Source: Pseudodesulfovibrio sp.
GTDB lineage: Bacteria; Desulfobacterota; Desulfovibrionia; Desulfovibrionales; Desulfovibrionaceae
NCBI RefSeq assembly: GCF_028692895.1
Contig: NZ_JAQUWN010000036.1
Location: 1 to 34,061 of the forward strand
Reading direction: 5' to 3'
DNA length: 34,061 nucleotides
Both the position numbers and the translations under genes were made by a program. Of the stretch, positions 16,506 through 28,529 are shown one piece after another. The notes under the pieces were generated by a model, which saw only the letters and a program-made list of their open reading frames with translations, had not been told where the DNA came from and searched no databases. Each line of letters begins with the position of its first letter. Positions within the stretch are counted from its first letter, which is position 1.

Positions 16506-17540
16506 ATGACGTCCTTGAGAGCCTGCCTGCTGGGCCTGTTGACCATCCTGATTTTCGTTTCGGGCTGCGGCAGCGCGCCCGCCCCCGCCGACGAGGAGAC
16601 CTTCGGCTCCGACAAGCTGCTCCACGGCCTCTGGTTCGACGGCCAGCTCGCCGGGGCGGACAGCGACACGGCCAGGGCCGTCCTGCCCGAGCCGGACCTG
16701 CGCCCGCCCCTGCGGACCATGCCTTTGCGCGCGCTGCCTCCGGTGCCGCCCGAGCTGCAACGGATCATCACCAGCGTCGAGCCGCGCGGCGGGCGCAAGG
16801 TCGTCGCCCTGACCTTCGACCTCTGCGAGCGCGCGCCGCACCTGGCGGGCTACCGCCGTGAGATTTTCAACTTTCTGCGGGCTAACGGGGTGAAGGCGTC
16901 CTTCTTCGCGGGAGGCAAGTGGATGCGCTCCCACCCGGAAAAGGCCATGCAGCTCATGGCCGATCCCCTCTTCGAGCTTGGCAACCACGCCTGGACCCAC
17001 GGCAACCTCGCCCTGATGGACGAGGCCGAGGTCCGGCGGCAGGTGGACTGGACCCAGGCCGAGTACGAACTGCTCTACGAGGAGCTTGGCTATCGCGCCC
17101 GGCAGCGCGGCCTGGGCGCGGAGATGGTTCGGGTGCCGCCCTCGCTCGGGCTGATGCGGTTGCCCTATGGTCGCAACAACGCGCAGACCGCCCCCCTCCT
17201 CGCCTCCATGGGGCTGCCGCTGATCCAGTGGTCCATCGAGGGCGAGCGGGACGAACTGGACCACACCGTGGACGAGCTGGTGGCCTGGAACCTGAAAAAT
17301 GTGAAGCCGGGGGCCATCATCCTGATGCACGCCAACGCCGTGCCGCACAAGACGCACCTGCTGGTGCCCCGCCTGGTGGCGGCGCTCCGGGAGCGCGGCT
17401 ACGGGTTCGTCACCGTGAGCGAGCTGCTGCGATTCGGCCCGGCCGTGACCGTGGACGAGGGGTACTTCACCATGCCGGGCGACAATCTCTACCTGGACCA
17501 CCTTTTCGGCGGCAAGGGCACCTTGGGCCGGGTCAGGTAG
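16506..17540 (+). CDS. Polysaccharide deacetylase (NodB-fold) lipoprotein
   Basis: A 344-residue exported protein with a lipoprotein signal (lipobox VSGC). The NodB homology domain removes N-acetyl groups from glycans: motif 1 ALTFDLCE, motif 2 GNHAWTHGNL with the H-x3-H metal ligands, motif 3 RLPYGRNN, then WSIEGERDEL and a final ILMHAN with the catalytic His. In motif 1 the usual second, metal-binding Asp of TFDDG is Leu. ATG 16506 is set by GGAGGAG 8-9 nt upstream; the longer frame from 16449 is unlikely. Probably acts on peptidoglycan or a surface glycan at the membrane; substrate unknown. Confidence 0.85.
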   Translation: MTSLRACLLGLLTILIFVSGCGSAPAPADEETFGSDKLLHGLWFDGQLAGADSDTARAVLPEPDLRPPLRTMPLRALPPVPPELQRIITSVEPRGGRKVVALTFDLCERAPHLAGYRREIFNFLRANGVKASFFAGGKWMRSHPEKAMQLMADPLFELGNHAWTHGNLALMDEAEVRRQVDWTQAEYELLYEELGYRARQRGLGAEMVRVPPSLGLMRLPYGRNNAQTAPLLASMGLPLIQWSIEGERDELDHTVDELVAWNLKNVKPGAIILMHANAVPHKTHLLVPRLVAALRERGYGFVTVSELLRFGPAVTVDEGYFTMPGDNLYLDHLFGGKGTLGRVR

Positions 17541-17615
17541 CCCGGCCGGGCGGCGCGGCGCATTGACGCGACCGGCCGTTTGCGGCACACCTTTCGCTTA
17601 CCCAGGGAGGAGACC

Positions 17616-18263
17616 ATGCGCGACATCCAACGGTTCATCGCCGGATTCCGGAGCTTCCGGAACGAGTATTTCTGTCGGGAGGACTCGCCCTTCTGCAAGC
17701 TGCGCGAAGGACAGAACCCCGGCACCATGGTCGTCGCGTGCAGCGACTCGCGCACCGATCCGTCCATCATCATGCAGTGCGAGCCCGGCGAGATATTCGT
17801 GGTGCGCAACGTGGCCAACATCGTGCCGCCCTACGAGTCCGACACCGGCTTCCACGGCGTGTCCTCGGCCATAGAATACGGCGTGAAGCACCTGAGGGTC
17901 GCCAACATCATCGTCCTGGGCCACAGCAGTTGCGGCGGCGTCGACGCCCTGATGCACGCAGACCCGGCAGCGGCCGGTGAGTTCATCGGCCGCTGGCTGT
18001 CCGTGATGAAGCCCGTGCGCGACGAGGTGCTGGCCCACTTCGGCAGCCCGGACAAGAAGGCGTGCACCGCCTGCGAGATGGCGGGGGCCCTGCGCTCCGT
18101 GCGCAACCTGATGACCTTCCCCTGGATCGCCGAGCGCGTGAATGCGGGCGAGTTGACCCTGCATGCCTGGTATTTCGACATGGAGACCGGCCGGCTCCTG
18201 AGCTACCTGCCCCAGACCAAGTCCTTCGAGCCCCTGGCCTCGCCCTGTCCCAAGGAGGAGTAG
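17616..18263 (+). CDS. Beta-class carbonic anhydrase
   Basis: A 215-residue cytoplasmic enzyme that interconverts CO2 and bicarbonate. Zinc ligands and catalytic residues are clear: VACSDSRTD supplies Cys, Asp and Arg, and LGHSSCGGV supplies His and Cys about 55 residues later; FVVRNVANIVPP is also typical. The length is normal. ATG 17616 follows GGGAGGAG closely. The gene ends at a bidirectional terminator shared with the convergent gene. Confidence 0.93.
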   Translation: MRDIQRFIAGFRSFRNEYFCREDSPFCKLREGQNPGTMVVACSDSRTDPSIIMQCEPGEIFVVRNVANIVPPYESDTGFHGVSSAIEYGVKHLRVANIIVLGHSSCGGVDALMHADPAAAGEFIGRWLSVMKPVRDEVLAHFGSPDKKACTACEMAGALRSVRNLMTFPWIAERVNAGELTLHAWYFDMETGRLLSYLPQTKSFEPLASPCPKEE

Positions 18264-18290
18264 GGGCCGCAGGCCTTTTCAGAGCAGACG

Positions 18291-18320
18291 AAAAAGCCGG
18301 GCGATCACCCGGCTTTTTTT
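18291..18320. terminator. Bidirectional terminator
   Basis: Stem AAAAAGCCGGG (18291-18301) with CCCGGCTTTTT, followed by T7 on + and T5 on -. It serves the carbonic anhydrase gene and the convergent phosphatidyltransferase gene, whose stop codon lies inside the loop. Confidence 0.9.
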
Positions 18321-18970
18321 GCGCCCTTGGGGGGCGGCGTCGTTCTCCCGTTTTCGGCCTTCCGGCCGGTTCCGGCCCTGTCGTCGTGAAAGCGGTAGAT
18401 GCGCCGCAGCGCCGCGACGCTCTCCACCGAGTAGTAGAGGGCGAATGCGCCGCAGAAATAGGTCACCAGGTCCCGTCGCAGGAACAGGGAGCCGAGGTAG
18501 AGCAGGAAGAAGAGGTACTTGGAGCGGACGAACTTGCGCAGCTCCACCCCCAGGCCGTTGGCGTAGACCGCCAGGCCGATGAAGATGAGGTAGGAGCAGG
18601 CGAAGAGGACCATGGCCGGGCCCCAGGCGGCGAAGTGGTCGATGGCCGCCGCCGAGAGGAAGACCACCCCGAGCTGGTCCGCCACGATGTCGATGAGCGA
18701 GCCCCCGGCGTGGGCCTGGCCCAGGCGGCGGGCCAGGGGGCCGTCCAGCCCGTCGCAGAGCACGTACAGGGCCATGCACCCCGTGGCCCACAGGGCCATG
18801 GACGGGGGAAAGAGGCAGACCAGGAGCAGGAAGAGGATGCCCGCGATGGAAACGTGGTTGGGCGTGGCCCCCGCGGCCATGAGCACCGTGACCACCGGCG
18901 AGAAGAGACGGTCCCTCGCGGCGGTGAAGGCCCGTTGTTCGGCGCGTTCTTCCTTGTTGAAATAATCCAT
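18305..18970 (-). CDS. CDP-alcohol phosphatidyltransferase family protein
   Basis: A 221-residue membrane enzyme of phospholipid synthesis. The signature D-x2-DG-x2-AR-x8-G-x3-D-x3-D is complete (from CDGLDGPLAR through GSLIDIVAD), with about six membrane helices around it. These enzymes replace CMP of a CDP-alcohol with another alcohol; the acceptor (glycerophosphate, inositol, serine or other) cannot be told. ATG 18970 begins MDYFNKEER; upstream in-frame residues are Pro/Arg-rich and non-coding in character, and the ribosome-binding site is weak. The Lys-rich C-terminus ends within the shared terminator. Confidence 0.85.
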   Translation of the reverse strand: MDYFNKEERAEQRAFTAARDRLFSPVVTVLMAAGATPNHVSIAGILFLLLVCLFPPSMALWATGCMALYVLCDGLDGPLARRLGQAHAGGSLIDIVADQLGVVFLSAAAIDHFAAWGPAMVLFACSYLIFIGLAVYANGLGVELRKFVRSKYLFFLLYLGSLFLRRDLVTYFCGAFALYYSVESVAALRRIYRFHDDRAGTGRKAENGRTTPPPKGAKKAG

Positions 18971-19137
18971 GTCGATCCGGTCCGTTGGAAATGGCGGCCC
19001 CGGCTGTTTCGGGACCGCGTCGGGCCCGTCCGGTCGAGGCCGTACCAATTTCCGTGAATCCGGGGGCCGTGTCAACCCGGCGGCGGGATATGCGGCGCGA
19101 AAATATCGCCTTTTATATAGGGAGGGCGGCGTCCGGG

Positions 19138-23000
<3,863 letters not shown>

Positions 23001-23013
23001 ACTTTCTGGGGCC

Positions 23014-23081
23014 AGTATCCCGGATGGGGGGGGCGTCCGTCAAGGGCGGCCTTGACGGCATGGAGGCGCGGCCCGTATGGT
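23014..23081. promoter_or_regulatory. Symmetric divergent promoter pair on a palindrome
   Basis: A perfect dyad with arms CCGTCAAGG (23037-23045) and CCTTGACGG (23050-23058) puts a TTGACG -35 on each strand. Each has an 18-nt spacer to a plausible -10: TATGGT (23076-23081) on + and GATACT (23014-23019) on -. The plus one gives about 30-35 nt of leader to the small membrane protein; the minus one would leave the kinase nearly leaderless. Confidence 0.45.
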
Positions 23082-23123
23082 GCCAGTATCGGGAAAAGCG
23101 GGATTCGCGAGGGAGGCATGGGC

Positions 23124-23489
23124 ATGGACGGCATGGGCGGGGTGGTATTGTTCGGCGCGGCGGCCTTTGTGGGCGTGGCCACGGCGGACATGTTCGTCCG
23201 GGCCTGGACCGGCGTCATGCGCACGGTCGCTCTGCTGGTGCTGTACTTTCGTCGTCGGATCTCGGGCGAGACCCTCTTTCTTCGGCTCAATACCGCCATT
23301 CCGCTGGCCATCCTTTGCGGCCTGACCCTCTACATCTGCTTCCTGCTCTACTTCCGCACCTACGGCCTGGGCCGCAGCGAGTCGGAGCAGGTGGGCTACT
23401 TCCTGGGGGCCGTGGGCCGCACCTTCTTCTATCTCATCGGGGTGAACCGGCTCATCGAGGCCATGTTCGACCCCCGCGACGGCGGGTAG
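23124..23489 (+). CDS. Small integral membrane protein of unknown function
   Basis: A 121-residue protein with three likely membrane helices (residues about 5-25, 50-75, 90-110), Arg-rich loops (YFRRRIS, YFRTYGLGRS) and no recognised family. ATG 23124 has GGAGG 7 nt upstream; ATG 23118 is only 1 nt from the same GGAGG and is less likely. It is transcribed away from the haem kinase from a shared 120-bp region, which hints at a functional link. Confidence 0.65.
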   Translation: MDGMGGVVLFGAAAFVGVATADMFVRAWTGVMRTVALLVLYFRRRISGETLFLRLNTAIPLAILCGLTLYICFLLYFRTYGLGRSESEQVGYFLGAVGRTFFYLIGVNRLIEAMFDPRDGG

Positions 23490-23515
23490 CCTCCCGCCGC
23501 GCCCGGTTCCCGGCC

Positions 23516-23806
23516 TTACTCTGCCGGCGCGCCCGTCGCCGAGCCCACCGCGGGCGTGGGGCCGGGGCCGTGGGGCATGTACTCCATGGTCGAGCGCGAG
23601 TTGTGGTCGGCGTGGCCGACGATCTCCAGGTCGGTGTAGTAGAACATGCCGGTGTCGATGTTTTCCGCCACGATGAAGTCGCCGAGCGTCCGGAAGTCGT
23701 CGGACGCGTTGACCAGCATGGGCCCGGCCACATAGGTCAGGACCCAGATCATTGCGCAGGCCGCAAGGAAGGCGGCGAGGCGTTGGGGCAGGCTGCGATG
23801 TTGCAT
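23516..23806 (-). CDS. Small membrane-anchored protein downstream of the transporter
   Basis: A 96-residue protein: one N-terminal membrane helix (about 9-31), then a short acidic, His- and Met-containing extracytoplasmic part and a Pro/Gly/Ala-rich tail. A good ribosome-binding site (AAAGGAG, about 7 nt before ATG 23806). It follows the YeiH-like transporter by 76 bp on the same strand with a hairpin between them, so it is probably a lower-expressed member of that operon, perhaps an accessory subunit. No family recognised. Confidence 0.68.
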   Translation of the reverse strand: MQHRSLPQRLAAFLAACAMIWVLTYVAGPMLVNASDDFRTLGDFIVAENIDTGMFYYTDLEIVGHADHNSRSTMEYMPHGPGPTPAVGSATGAPAE

Positions 23807-23830
23807 GATGTTTCTCCTTTGGAAGGGGGC

Positions 23831-23850
23831 GGGGGGCCTTTCGGCCCCCC
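23831..23850. other. Stem-loop between transporter and small-protein genes
   Basis: Perfect 8-bp GC stem GGGGGGCC (23831-23838) with GGCCCCCC (23843-23850). On the minus (coding) strand no T run follows, so it is more likely a transcript stabiliser or partial terminator than a full stop; on + it is followed by TTT. Confidence 0.6.
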
Positions 23851-23882
23851 TTTGCGTATGGGAGTGAGGTTGGTATTGGGGG

Positions 23883-25634
23883 CTAGATCTTTGCCGTGAT
23901 GTCCGGGAAGACCACGTAGAACATCAGGTAGGCCATGAGCAGGGTCAGGGCCAGGTTGAACGACTGGCCGCACACGTACAGGATGAGCGGCTTGCCGCCC
24001 TTGAAGTAGTGCTTGAGCTCGCGGAAGTTGGTGGCGAGTCCGATGGCCGCGAAGGACAGGCAGAAGAACCAGCCACGGAAGAGGCGGGAGAAGCCCCGGA
24101 GCACGCCCTGGTCGATCATGGTGAACCCGGCGTCGGAGCCGAGCATGGAGTATGCCACGGAGAAGATGACCGAGGCGGTCAGGAAGCCCAGCACGAACTT
24201 GGGGAAGCGGTACCAGATTTCCATGGCGCTGACGCTCTGGCCCTCGACGCATTCGACCTTGGTGCACCAGTAGATGGCCACGCCGAAGGCGGTGACGCCG
24301 ATCATGACGTTCTGGATCATCTTGATGGTGGCGGCCACGTACAGGGCCTTTTCGGACAGGAACGCGCCCGCGGCGGCCACGGCGCCGGTGGCGTCGATGG
24401 TGCCGCCCATCCAGGCGCCGCCAAGGATGTAGGGCATTCCGGTGGCCTTGATGACGGCGGGCATGAGCACCATCATGATGGAGGTGAAGACCAGGGACAG
24501 GCCGATGGACAGGGTCAGCTCCTCCTTCTTGGCCTTGCAGGCCGCGGCCGTGGCGATGGCCGCCGAGGTGCCGCAGACCGACATGTCGGCCGAGATGACC
24601 ATGTTCAGCGTCTTGGACGGCATCTTGATGACCTTCTGGCCGAAGATGAAGGTGGTGATGAGCACCACCGGGGTGACCACCCAGGCCACGAAGATGCCGG
24701 GAATGCCGATGGCCACGATCTTGTTGAACAGCACTTCCGCGCCGAGCAGGACCAGGCCGGTCTTGATGAAGAATTCCACCTGGAGGGCCTTCTTGGCCCA
24801 GTTGGGGGTGCCGATGGTGTTGGAGATGAGCAGGCCGATGGCGATGGCCCAGGCCGCGTCGCCCACGCCGTACTTCTTCATGGTCGCCTGGCTGGCCATC
24901 AGGTAGGCCAGCACGGCCACGGCGAAGACCAGGCCGAAGCCCTTGATAAACTTCTTCGAGCTGCCGTCGATGAAATGCATTCCGAAGGCGAAGATCGCGC
25001 CGAACCCGACCAGCAGCAGGGCCAGGCCCGGGAACAGGTTGTAGGGCTTGTGGTGGACCTTCTTCTTGACCGAGGACTCCTTGGACCGCAGCTTGAGCCA
25101 GCTCTCGATGGCCGACGAGGCGTCGGCGTTCAGCTTGGCGTCCAGGAAGCCCGCCTGCTCGGCCACGGCCTGGGCCGCCAGGGCGTCGGTCTTGGCCTGG
25201 GCCGCGGCCGCCTTGGCCGCCTCATAGGCGGGCATGGCCTTGGCGTTCTTGGCGTCGGCCTGGGCCTTGGTCTGGATGAAGGCGTTAAGCGGGTTGGCGG
25301 TCCAGGACTTGGGGTGGGCCATCAGGCCCGCAATGGTCTTGCCGATGGACTGGTCCTTGGCCTTGACCTTCTCCTTGGCTGTCTGGGCTTCGTACCAGGC
25401 CACGGTCTTGAACGGGGCTCGGTTCGCCTCGGCGGCCATGACGGCGTTGGCCTTGGTGAAGGTCTCGTCCATCCCGGCGGGCTTGTTGTTGAAAAAGATC
25501 AGCGCCCCGATGACCAGGATCACGAACCCCAGCCAGATGGCCCAGTAATCCTCCAGCTTCCAGAGGTCGGACCAGGAGCTCTTCCCCTTGTCCACGACCA
25601 CTTCGTTCGTCTGCTGCACGGTGTTTTCAGCCAT
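23883..25634 (-). CDS. YeiH-family (putative sulfate exporter) transporter with long soluble insert
   Basis: A 583-residue membrane protein. The C-terminal 390 residues match the YeiH/UPF0324 family of putative sulfate exporters: TGLVLLGAEVLF, SADMSVCGTSAAIA and GTIDATGAVAAA, with about ten helices. The N-terminus is unusual: TM1 at 31-48, then a 145-residue Ala/Lys-rich, mostly helical hydrophilic segment (50-195) before the core; standard family members are about 340 residues. ATG 25634 has GGAG upstream. It heads an operon with the 96-residue protein behind a sigma-54 promoter. Export of sulfate, sulfite or another small anion is family-based inference. Confidence 0.85.
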   Translation of the reverse strand: MAENTVQQTNEVVVDKGKSSWSDLWKLEDYWAIWLGFVILVIGALIFFNNKPAGMDETFTKANAVMAAEANRAPFKTVAWYEAQTAKEKVKAKDQSIGKTIAGLMAHPKSWTANPLNAFIQTKAQADAKNAKAMPAYEAAKAAAAQAKTDALAAQAVAEQAGFLDAKLNADASSAIESWLKLRSKESSVKKKVHHKPYNLFPGLALLLVGFGAIFAFGMHFIDGSSKKFIKGFGLVFAVAVLAYLMASQATMKKYGVGDAAWAIAIGLLISNTIGTPNWAKKALQVEFFIKTGLVLLGAEVLFNKIVAIGIPGIFVAWVVTPVVLITTFIFGQKVIKMPSKTLNMVISADMSVCGTSAAIATAAACKAKKEELTLSIGLSLVFTSIMMVLMPAVIKATGMPYILGGAWMGGTIDATGAVAAAGAFLSEKALYVAATIKMIQNVMIGVTAFGVAIYWCTKVECVEGQSVSAMEIWYRFPKFVLGFLTASVIFSVAYSMLGSDAGFTMIDQGVLRGFSRLFRGWFFCLSFAAIGLATNFRELKHYFKGGKPLILYVCGQSFNLALTLLMAYLMFYVVFPDITAKI

Positions 25635-25713
25635 TCGTTTATCTCCTCACAGTGTTCTTTCGATGGGGGACCGGCAACCATAGGCGGCCCCGACAACTTC
25701 CTCGCCTTTTCAT

Positions 25714-25731
25714 AAGCAAGGGGCGGGCCAA
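25714..25731 (-). promoter_or_regulatory. Predicted sigma-54 promoter of the transporter operon
   Basis: Minus strand TTGGCCCGCCCCTTGCTT closely matches the sigma-54 consensus: GG at -24 (25729-25728), GC at -12 (25717-25716), 10 nt between, and TTGCT intact. Predicted start is near 25704, giving a 70-nt leader to ATG 25634. Confidence 0.75.
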
Positions 25732-25794
25732 GTCCTGCACGACGTTACATCCACTTGAATTTACTAGACTAACATTTTGAGGGCCCGCGAAAAA

Positions 25795-25830
25795 TGCAAA
25801 GTCGGCTTTGCAGTCGCGAAAGCGCGCTTT
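25795..25830. promoter_or_regulatory. Paired AAAG-N4-CTTT dyads, candidate activator sites
   Basis: TGCAAAGTCGGCTTTGCA (25795-25812) is a perfect dyad with 7-bp arms; AAAGCGCGCTTT (25819-25830) is a second. Both share AAAG-N4-CTTT and their centres are 21 bp apart, two helical turns. They sit at about -100 and -121 of the predicted sigma-54 start, where an NtrC-type hexamer would bind. Confidence 0.6.
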
Positions 25831-25866
25831 TCAGCTTCGCGCATGTCGCCGCGTCGAATCTGCGGG

Positions 25867-25901
25867 ATATCGGATGCACAAAAATAATATCGGTGCACAA
25901 A
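25867..25901. repeat. Tandem direct repeat near the chemoreceptor gene
   Basis: ATATCGGATGCACAAA (from 25867) and ATATCGGTGCACAAA (from 25887) differ by one inserted base and repeat about every 20 bp. They lie about 75-105 bp before the chemoreceptor start and 160 bp from the transporter promoter; a protein-binding role is inferred. Confidence 0.5.
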
Positions 25902-25973
25902 TGAACGGGTATGCTGAAAAGTAGCCGCCGCAACCAAACCGGCGGGAGCATGGCGATGTTTTGGAGGGAAATC

Positions 25974-28025
25974 ATGGATTTACGGTTAAAGCTGTATACG
26001 TCGGTCACCTTGCTGCTGCTCATCGGCATGGGCATGTTCGGGGCGACCTTGGTCATCACGGCGGCCCAGGAGTCGGACGGGCTGGTCATCAACCTGGCCG
26101 GGCGGCAGCGCATGCTCGGCCAGAAGGTCGCCAAGGAGGCGCTGTTCGCCATGCGCCGGGAGCGCGGAGGCGCGGACGCCGCGTCCATGCGCGCCCAGGC
26201 GGAGCGCTCGGCACTGGTCTTCGAGAGGACCCTGGCCGCGCTGACGGGCGGCGGCGCCGCCCCGACCACGCTGGACCCGGCGGGCCCGGCGGCGGCCATC
26301 CCGGCCCCGTCGGACGCGGTCCATACTCAACTGCTCGCGGTGGGCGGGGACTGGGAAGCGTTTCGCCGCGACCTTGCGGCTCTGATGGCCCGGGGCGAGG
26401 GCGACGACCAGTTCCTGGCCCGGAGCCAGGCCGTGCTCGGCTCCATGAACAAGGCGGTGAGCATGATGCAGGCCGAGTCCGAGGCGCGGGTTGACGTCCT
26501 GCTGGTCAGCCAACTGGTGGGCGTTGCGGTGATGATACTCATCGCCCTGTTCGTGGCGCGCATGATGCACCGCGACGTGATCCGGCCCCTGGGCGGGTTT
26601 CAGCGCGTGGCCGAGGGCATGCGCGAGGGCGACCTGCGTCTGGCCGGGACCCTGGCCAATGGCCGCAATGACGAGATCGGACGGGTCTCCCGAAGCCTCG
26701 GGGCCATGGCCGACCGGCTGGCCCAGGTCATCGGCAACGCCAAGCACTCGGCCGACGCCGTGGCCTCGGGCAGCGCCGAGATAGCCACCGGGGCACAGAC
26801 CCTGGCCCGGTGCTCGGCGCAGCAGTCCGGGGCCATCGACCACATCTCGACCCTCACGGAGAGCATCCGGACCTCCATCGGCAACGCCACGGACAACTCC
26901 CGCAAGACCTACGACATCGCGGTCCAGGCTGCGGCCGAGGCCCGCAGGGGCGGCCAGTCGGTCACCGCCGCGCTGGAGGCGGTCAAGACCATTGCCGAGA
27001 AGATCACCATCATCGGGGAGATCGCCCGCCAGACCAACCTCCTGGCCCTCAACGCGGCCATCGAGGCCGCGCGGGCGGGCGAGCACGGCAAGGGCTTCGC
27101 CGTGGTGGCGGCCGAGGTCCGCAAGCTGGCCGAACGAAGCGGTCACGCGGCGGGCGAGATCGGCGAGCTTTCGGCCAGCACGGCGCGCATTTCGGACGAG
27201 GCCGGGGCCGTGCTGGAGCGGCTGGTGCCCGAGATCGAGCGCACGGCCGAGATGGTGGAGGAGATCACCGCCCTGGGCGCGGAGCAGCGCGAGGGCGTGG
27301 AGATGGTCACCTCCGAGGTGGCCGGGCTTGACCGCATCATCCACGACAACACCGCGCTGGCGGACCGGCTCTCGTCCACGGCCGAGGACCTGGCCGGGCA
27401 GGCCGCCACCCTGGACGGCGACATGCGGTTTTTCCGGACCGGCGGGGAGCACGACAGCTCCGGCCGCAGACCCGCCCGGCGCTCGTCCGGAACCCCGCGG
27501 GAGACGGGCCGCCGTCTGCCCGAAAACAAGGTCGTCCGGACCGTCCAGGCGCGCCCGGCCGCGCGTCCGGCCCTGGCGCGCCCGGCGTCCGCCCCGGTCG
27601 CACTCTCGTCCGAACACCGCGACCTCATCCATTGGGACGACTCCTTCCTGCTCGGCATCGACCGTATCGACGGGCAGCACCGGCGACTTGTGGACATGGT
27701 CAACCGGCTGGCCGCCGCCATGGGCGGGGGCAAGGGCGCGGACGTGCTCGGCGATATCTTCGACGGGCTGAAGGCCTACACCGTGGAGCATTTCAGCGCC
27801 GAGGAGGAGCTCTTCGACCGGTACGGCTATTCCGGCGGGGAACAGCACAAGCGGGTCCATGCCGATCTGCTGGCCAAGGTCGTGGAGTTCGAAACCGAGT
27901 TCAAGGCCGGGCGGACCTCCCTGAGCCGCGAACTGCTCCTGTTCCTCAAGGACTGGCTCGTCAGCCACATCAAGGGAACGGACGCGGCCTACGCCCCGTT
28001 CCTGCGCGAGGCCATGGGGGCGTGA
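25974..28025 (+). CDS. Methyl-accepting chemotaxis protein with C-terminal hemerythrin domain (DcrH-like)
   Basis: A 683-residue transducer. TM1 (10-30); periplasmic domain opening with [17 protein letters not shown] (39-55), the PilJ/NarX-type sensor start; TM2 (about 175-197); HAMP (198-255); signalling tip [22 protein letters not shown]; a disordered Pro/Arg linker (about 490-545); then a bacteriohemerythrin domain (552-680) with all di-iron ligands in pattern: QH, HFSAE, HKRVH, HIKGTD. Hemerythrin binds O2 or NO at a di-iron site, as in Desulfovibrio DcrH, so this protein may combine an external signal with internal oxygen sensing. GGAGG lies 6 nt before ATG 25974; the frame from 25911 is too long. 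Confidence 0.93.
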   Translation: MDLRLKLYTSVTLLLLIGMGMFGATLVITAAQESDGLVINLAGRQRMLGQKVAKEALFAMRRERGGADAASMRAQAERSALVFERTLAALTGGGAAPTTLDPAGPAAAIPAPSDAVHTQLLAVGGDWEAFRRDLAALMARGEGDDQFLARSQAVLGSMNKAVSMMQAESEARVDVLLVSQLVGVAVMILIALFVARMMHRDVIRPLGGFQRVAEGMREGDLRLAGTLANGRNDEIGRVSRSLGAMADRLAQVIGNAKHSADAVASGSAEIATGAQTLARCSAQQSGAIDHISTLTESIRTSIGNATDNSRKTYDIAVQAAAEARRGGQSVTAALEAVKTIAEKITIIGEIARQTNLLALNAAIEAARAGEHGKGFAVVAAEVRKLAERSGHAAGEIGELSASTARISDEAGAVLERLVPEIERTAEMVEEITALGAEQREGVEMVTSEVAGLDRIIHDNTALADRLSSTAEDLAGQAATLDGDMRFFRTGGEHDSSGRRPARRSSGTPRETGRRLPENKVVRTVQARPAARPALARPASAPVALSSEHRDLIHWDDSFLLGIDRIDGQHRRLVDMVNRLAAAMGGGKGADVLGDIFDGLKAYTVEHFSAEEELFDRYGYSGGEQHKRVHADLLAKVVEFETEFKAGRTSLSRELLLFLKDWLVSHIKGTDAAYAPFLREAMGA

Positions 28026-28529
28026 TCCGGGGCGGCTTCGGCCGCCTCGCGCTTTCGCCGTGCGAGGACGGCCGGTCGGGTATCCCGGAGCGGGCATGTC
28101 CCGCCGGATTCGGGCCCGGCCCGATGCGGTCCGTCGTCGCCTCCTCATTCCCAGGCCCGGCGGCGCACACGCTCCGCCCCGGTCTCGAACGCCCATCCCT
28201 TCGGTCCGCTCTGGGCCACCTTCGTCCTCGGCGACCTGATCGGCGCGCCCTTGGCCCCCGCAGCCAGGCTCTGCTCCTCCGCGGCGAGTTCAACGCCTTC
28301 CCGCCCGATGACGCGGCCGGGCTGTCGGCCCGCTTCCGCAACACCCTTGCGGCCGGTAGCGTGACCGAAACGGCCGTCCGGCGATGAAACCATTGCGGGT
28401 CCAGCGCCATCCTCACCGGAGAACCGCGGTTTGACTTTGGCGGACTCCGCCCCTACCGTGCGAGAATCGGAACAGGCGGAGCGGTGGACGACAACGCGCC
28501 CGATGCGGCGCACAGCGCGAGGAGAACGG
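28026..28529. other. Intergenic region, possible gene debris
   Basis: 504 bp between chemoreceptor and hydrolase. A GGCGGC-TTCG-GCCGCC hairpin (28031-28046) follows the chemoreceptor stop but has no T run. From 28188 to about 28262 the frame encodes a membrane-like stretch (NAHPFGPLWATFVLGDLIG) without a start codon. Confidence 0.4.

Noticed and set aside
24009-25715. 568-codon open frame opposite the YeiH-like transporter
   Set aside because: Low-complexity Gly/Asp/His composition with no family features; shadow of the transporter.
25986-28196. 736-codon open frame opposite the chemoreceptor
   Set aside because: Shadow frame; the plus strand encodes complete chemoreceptor and hemerythrin motifs.
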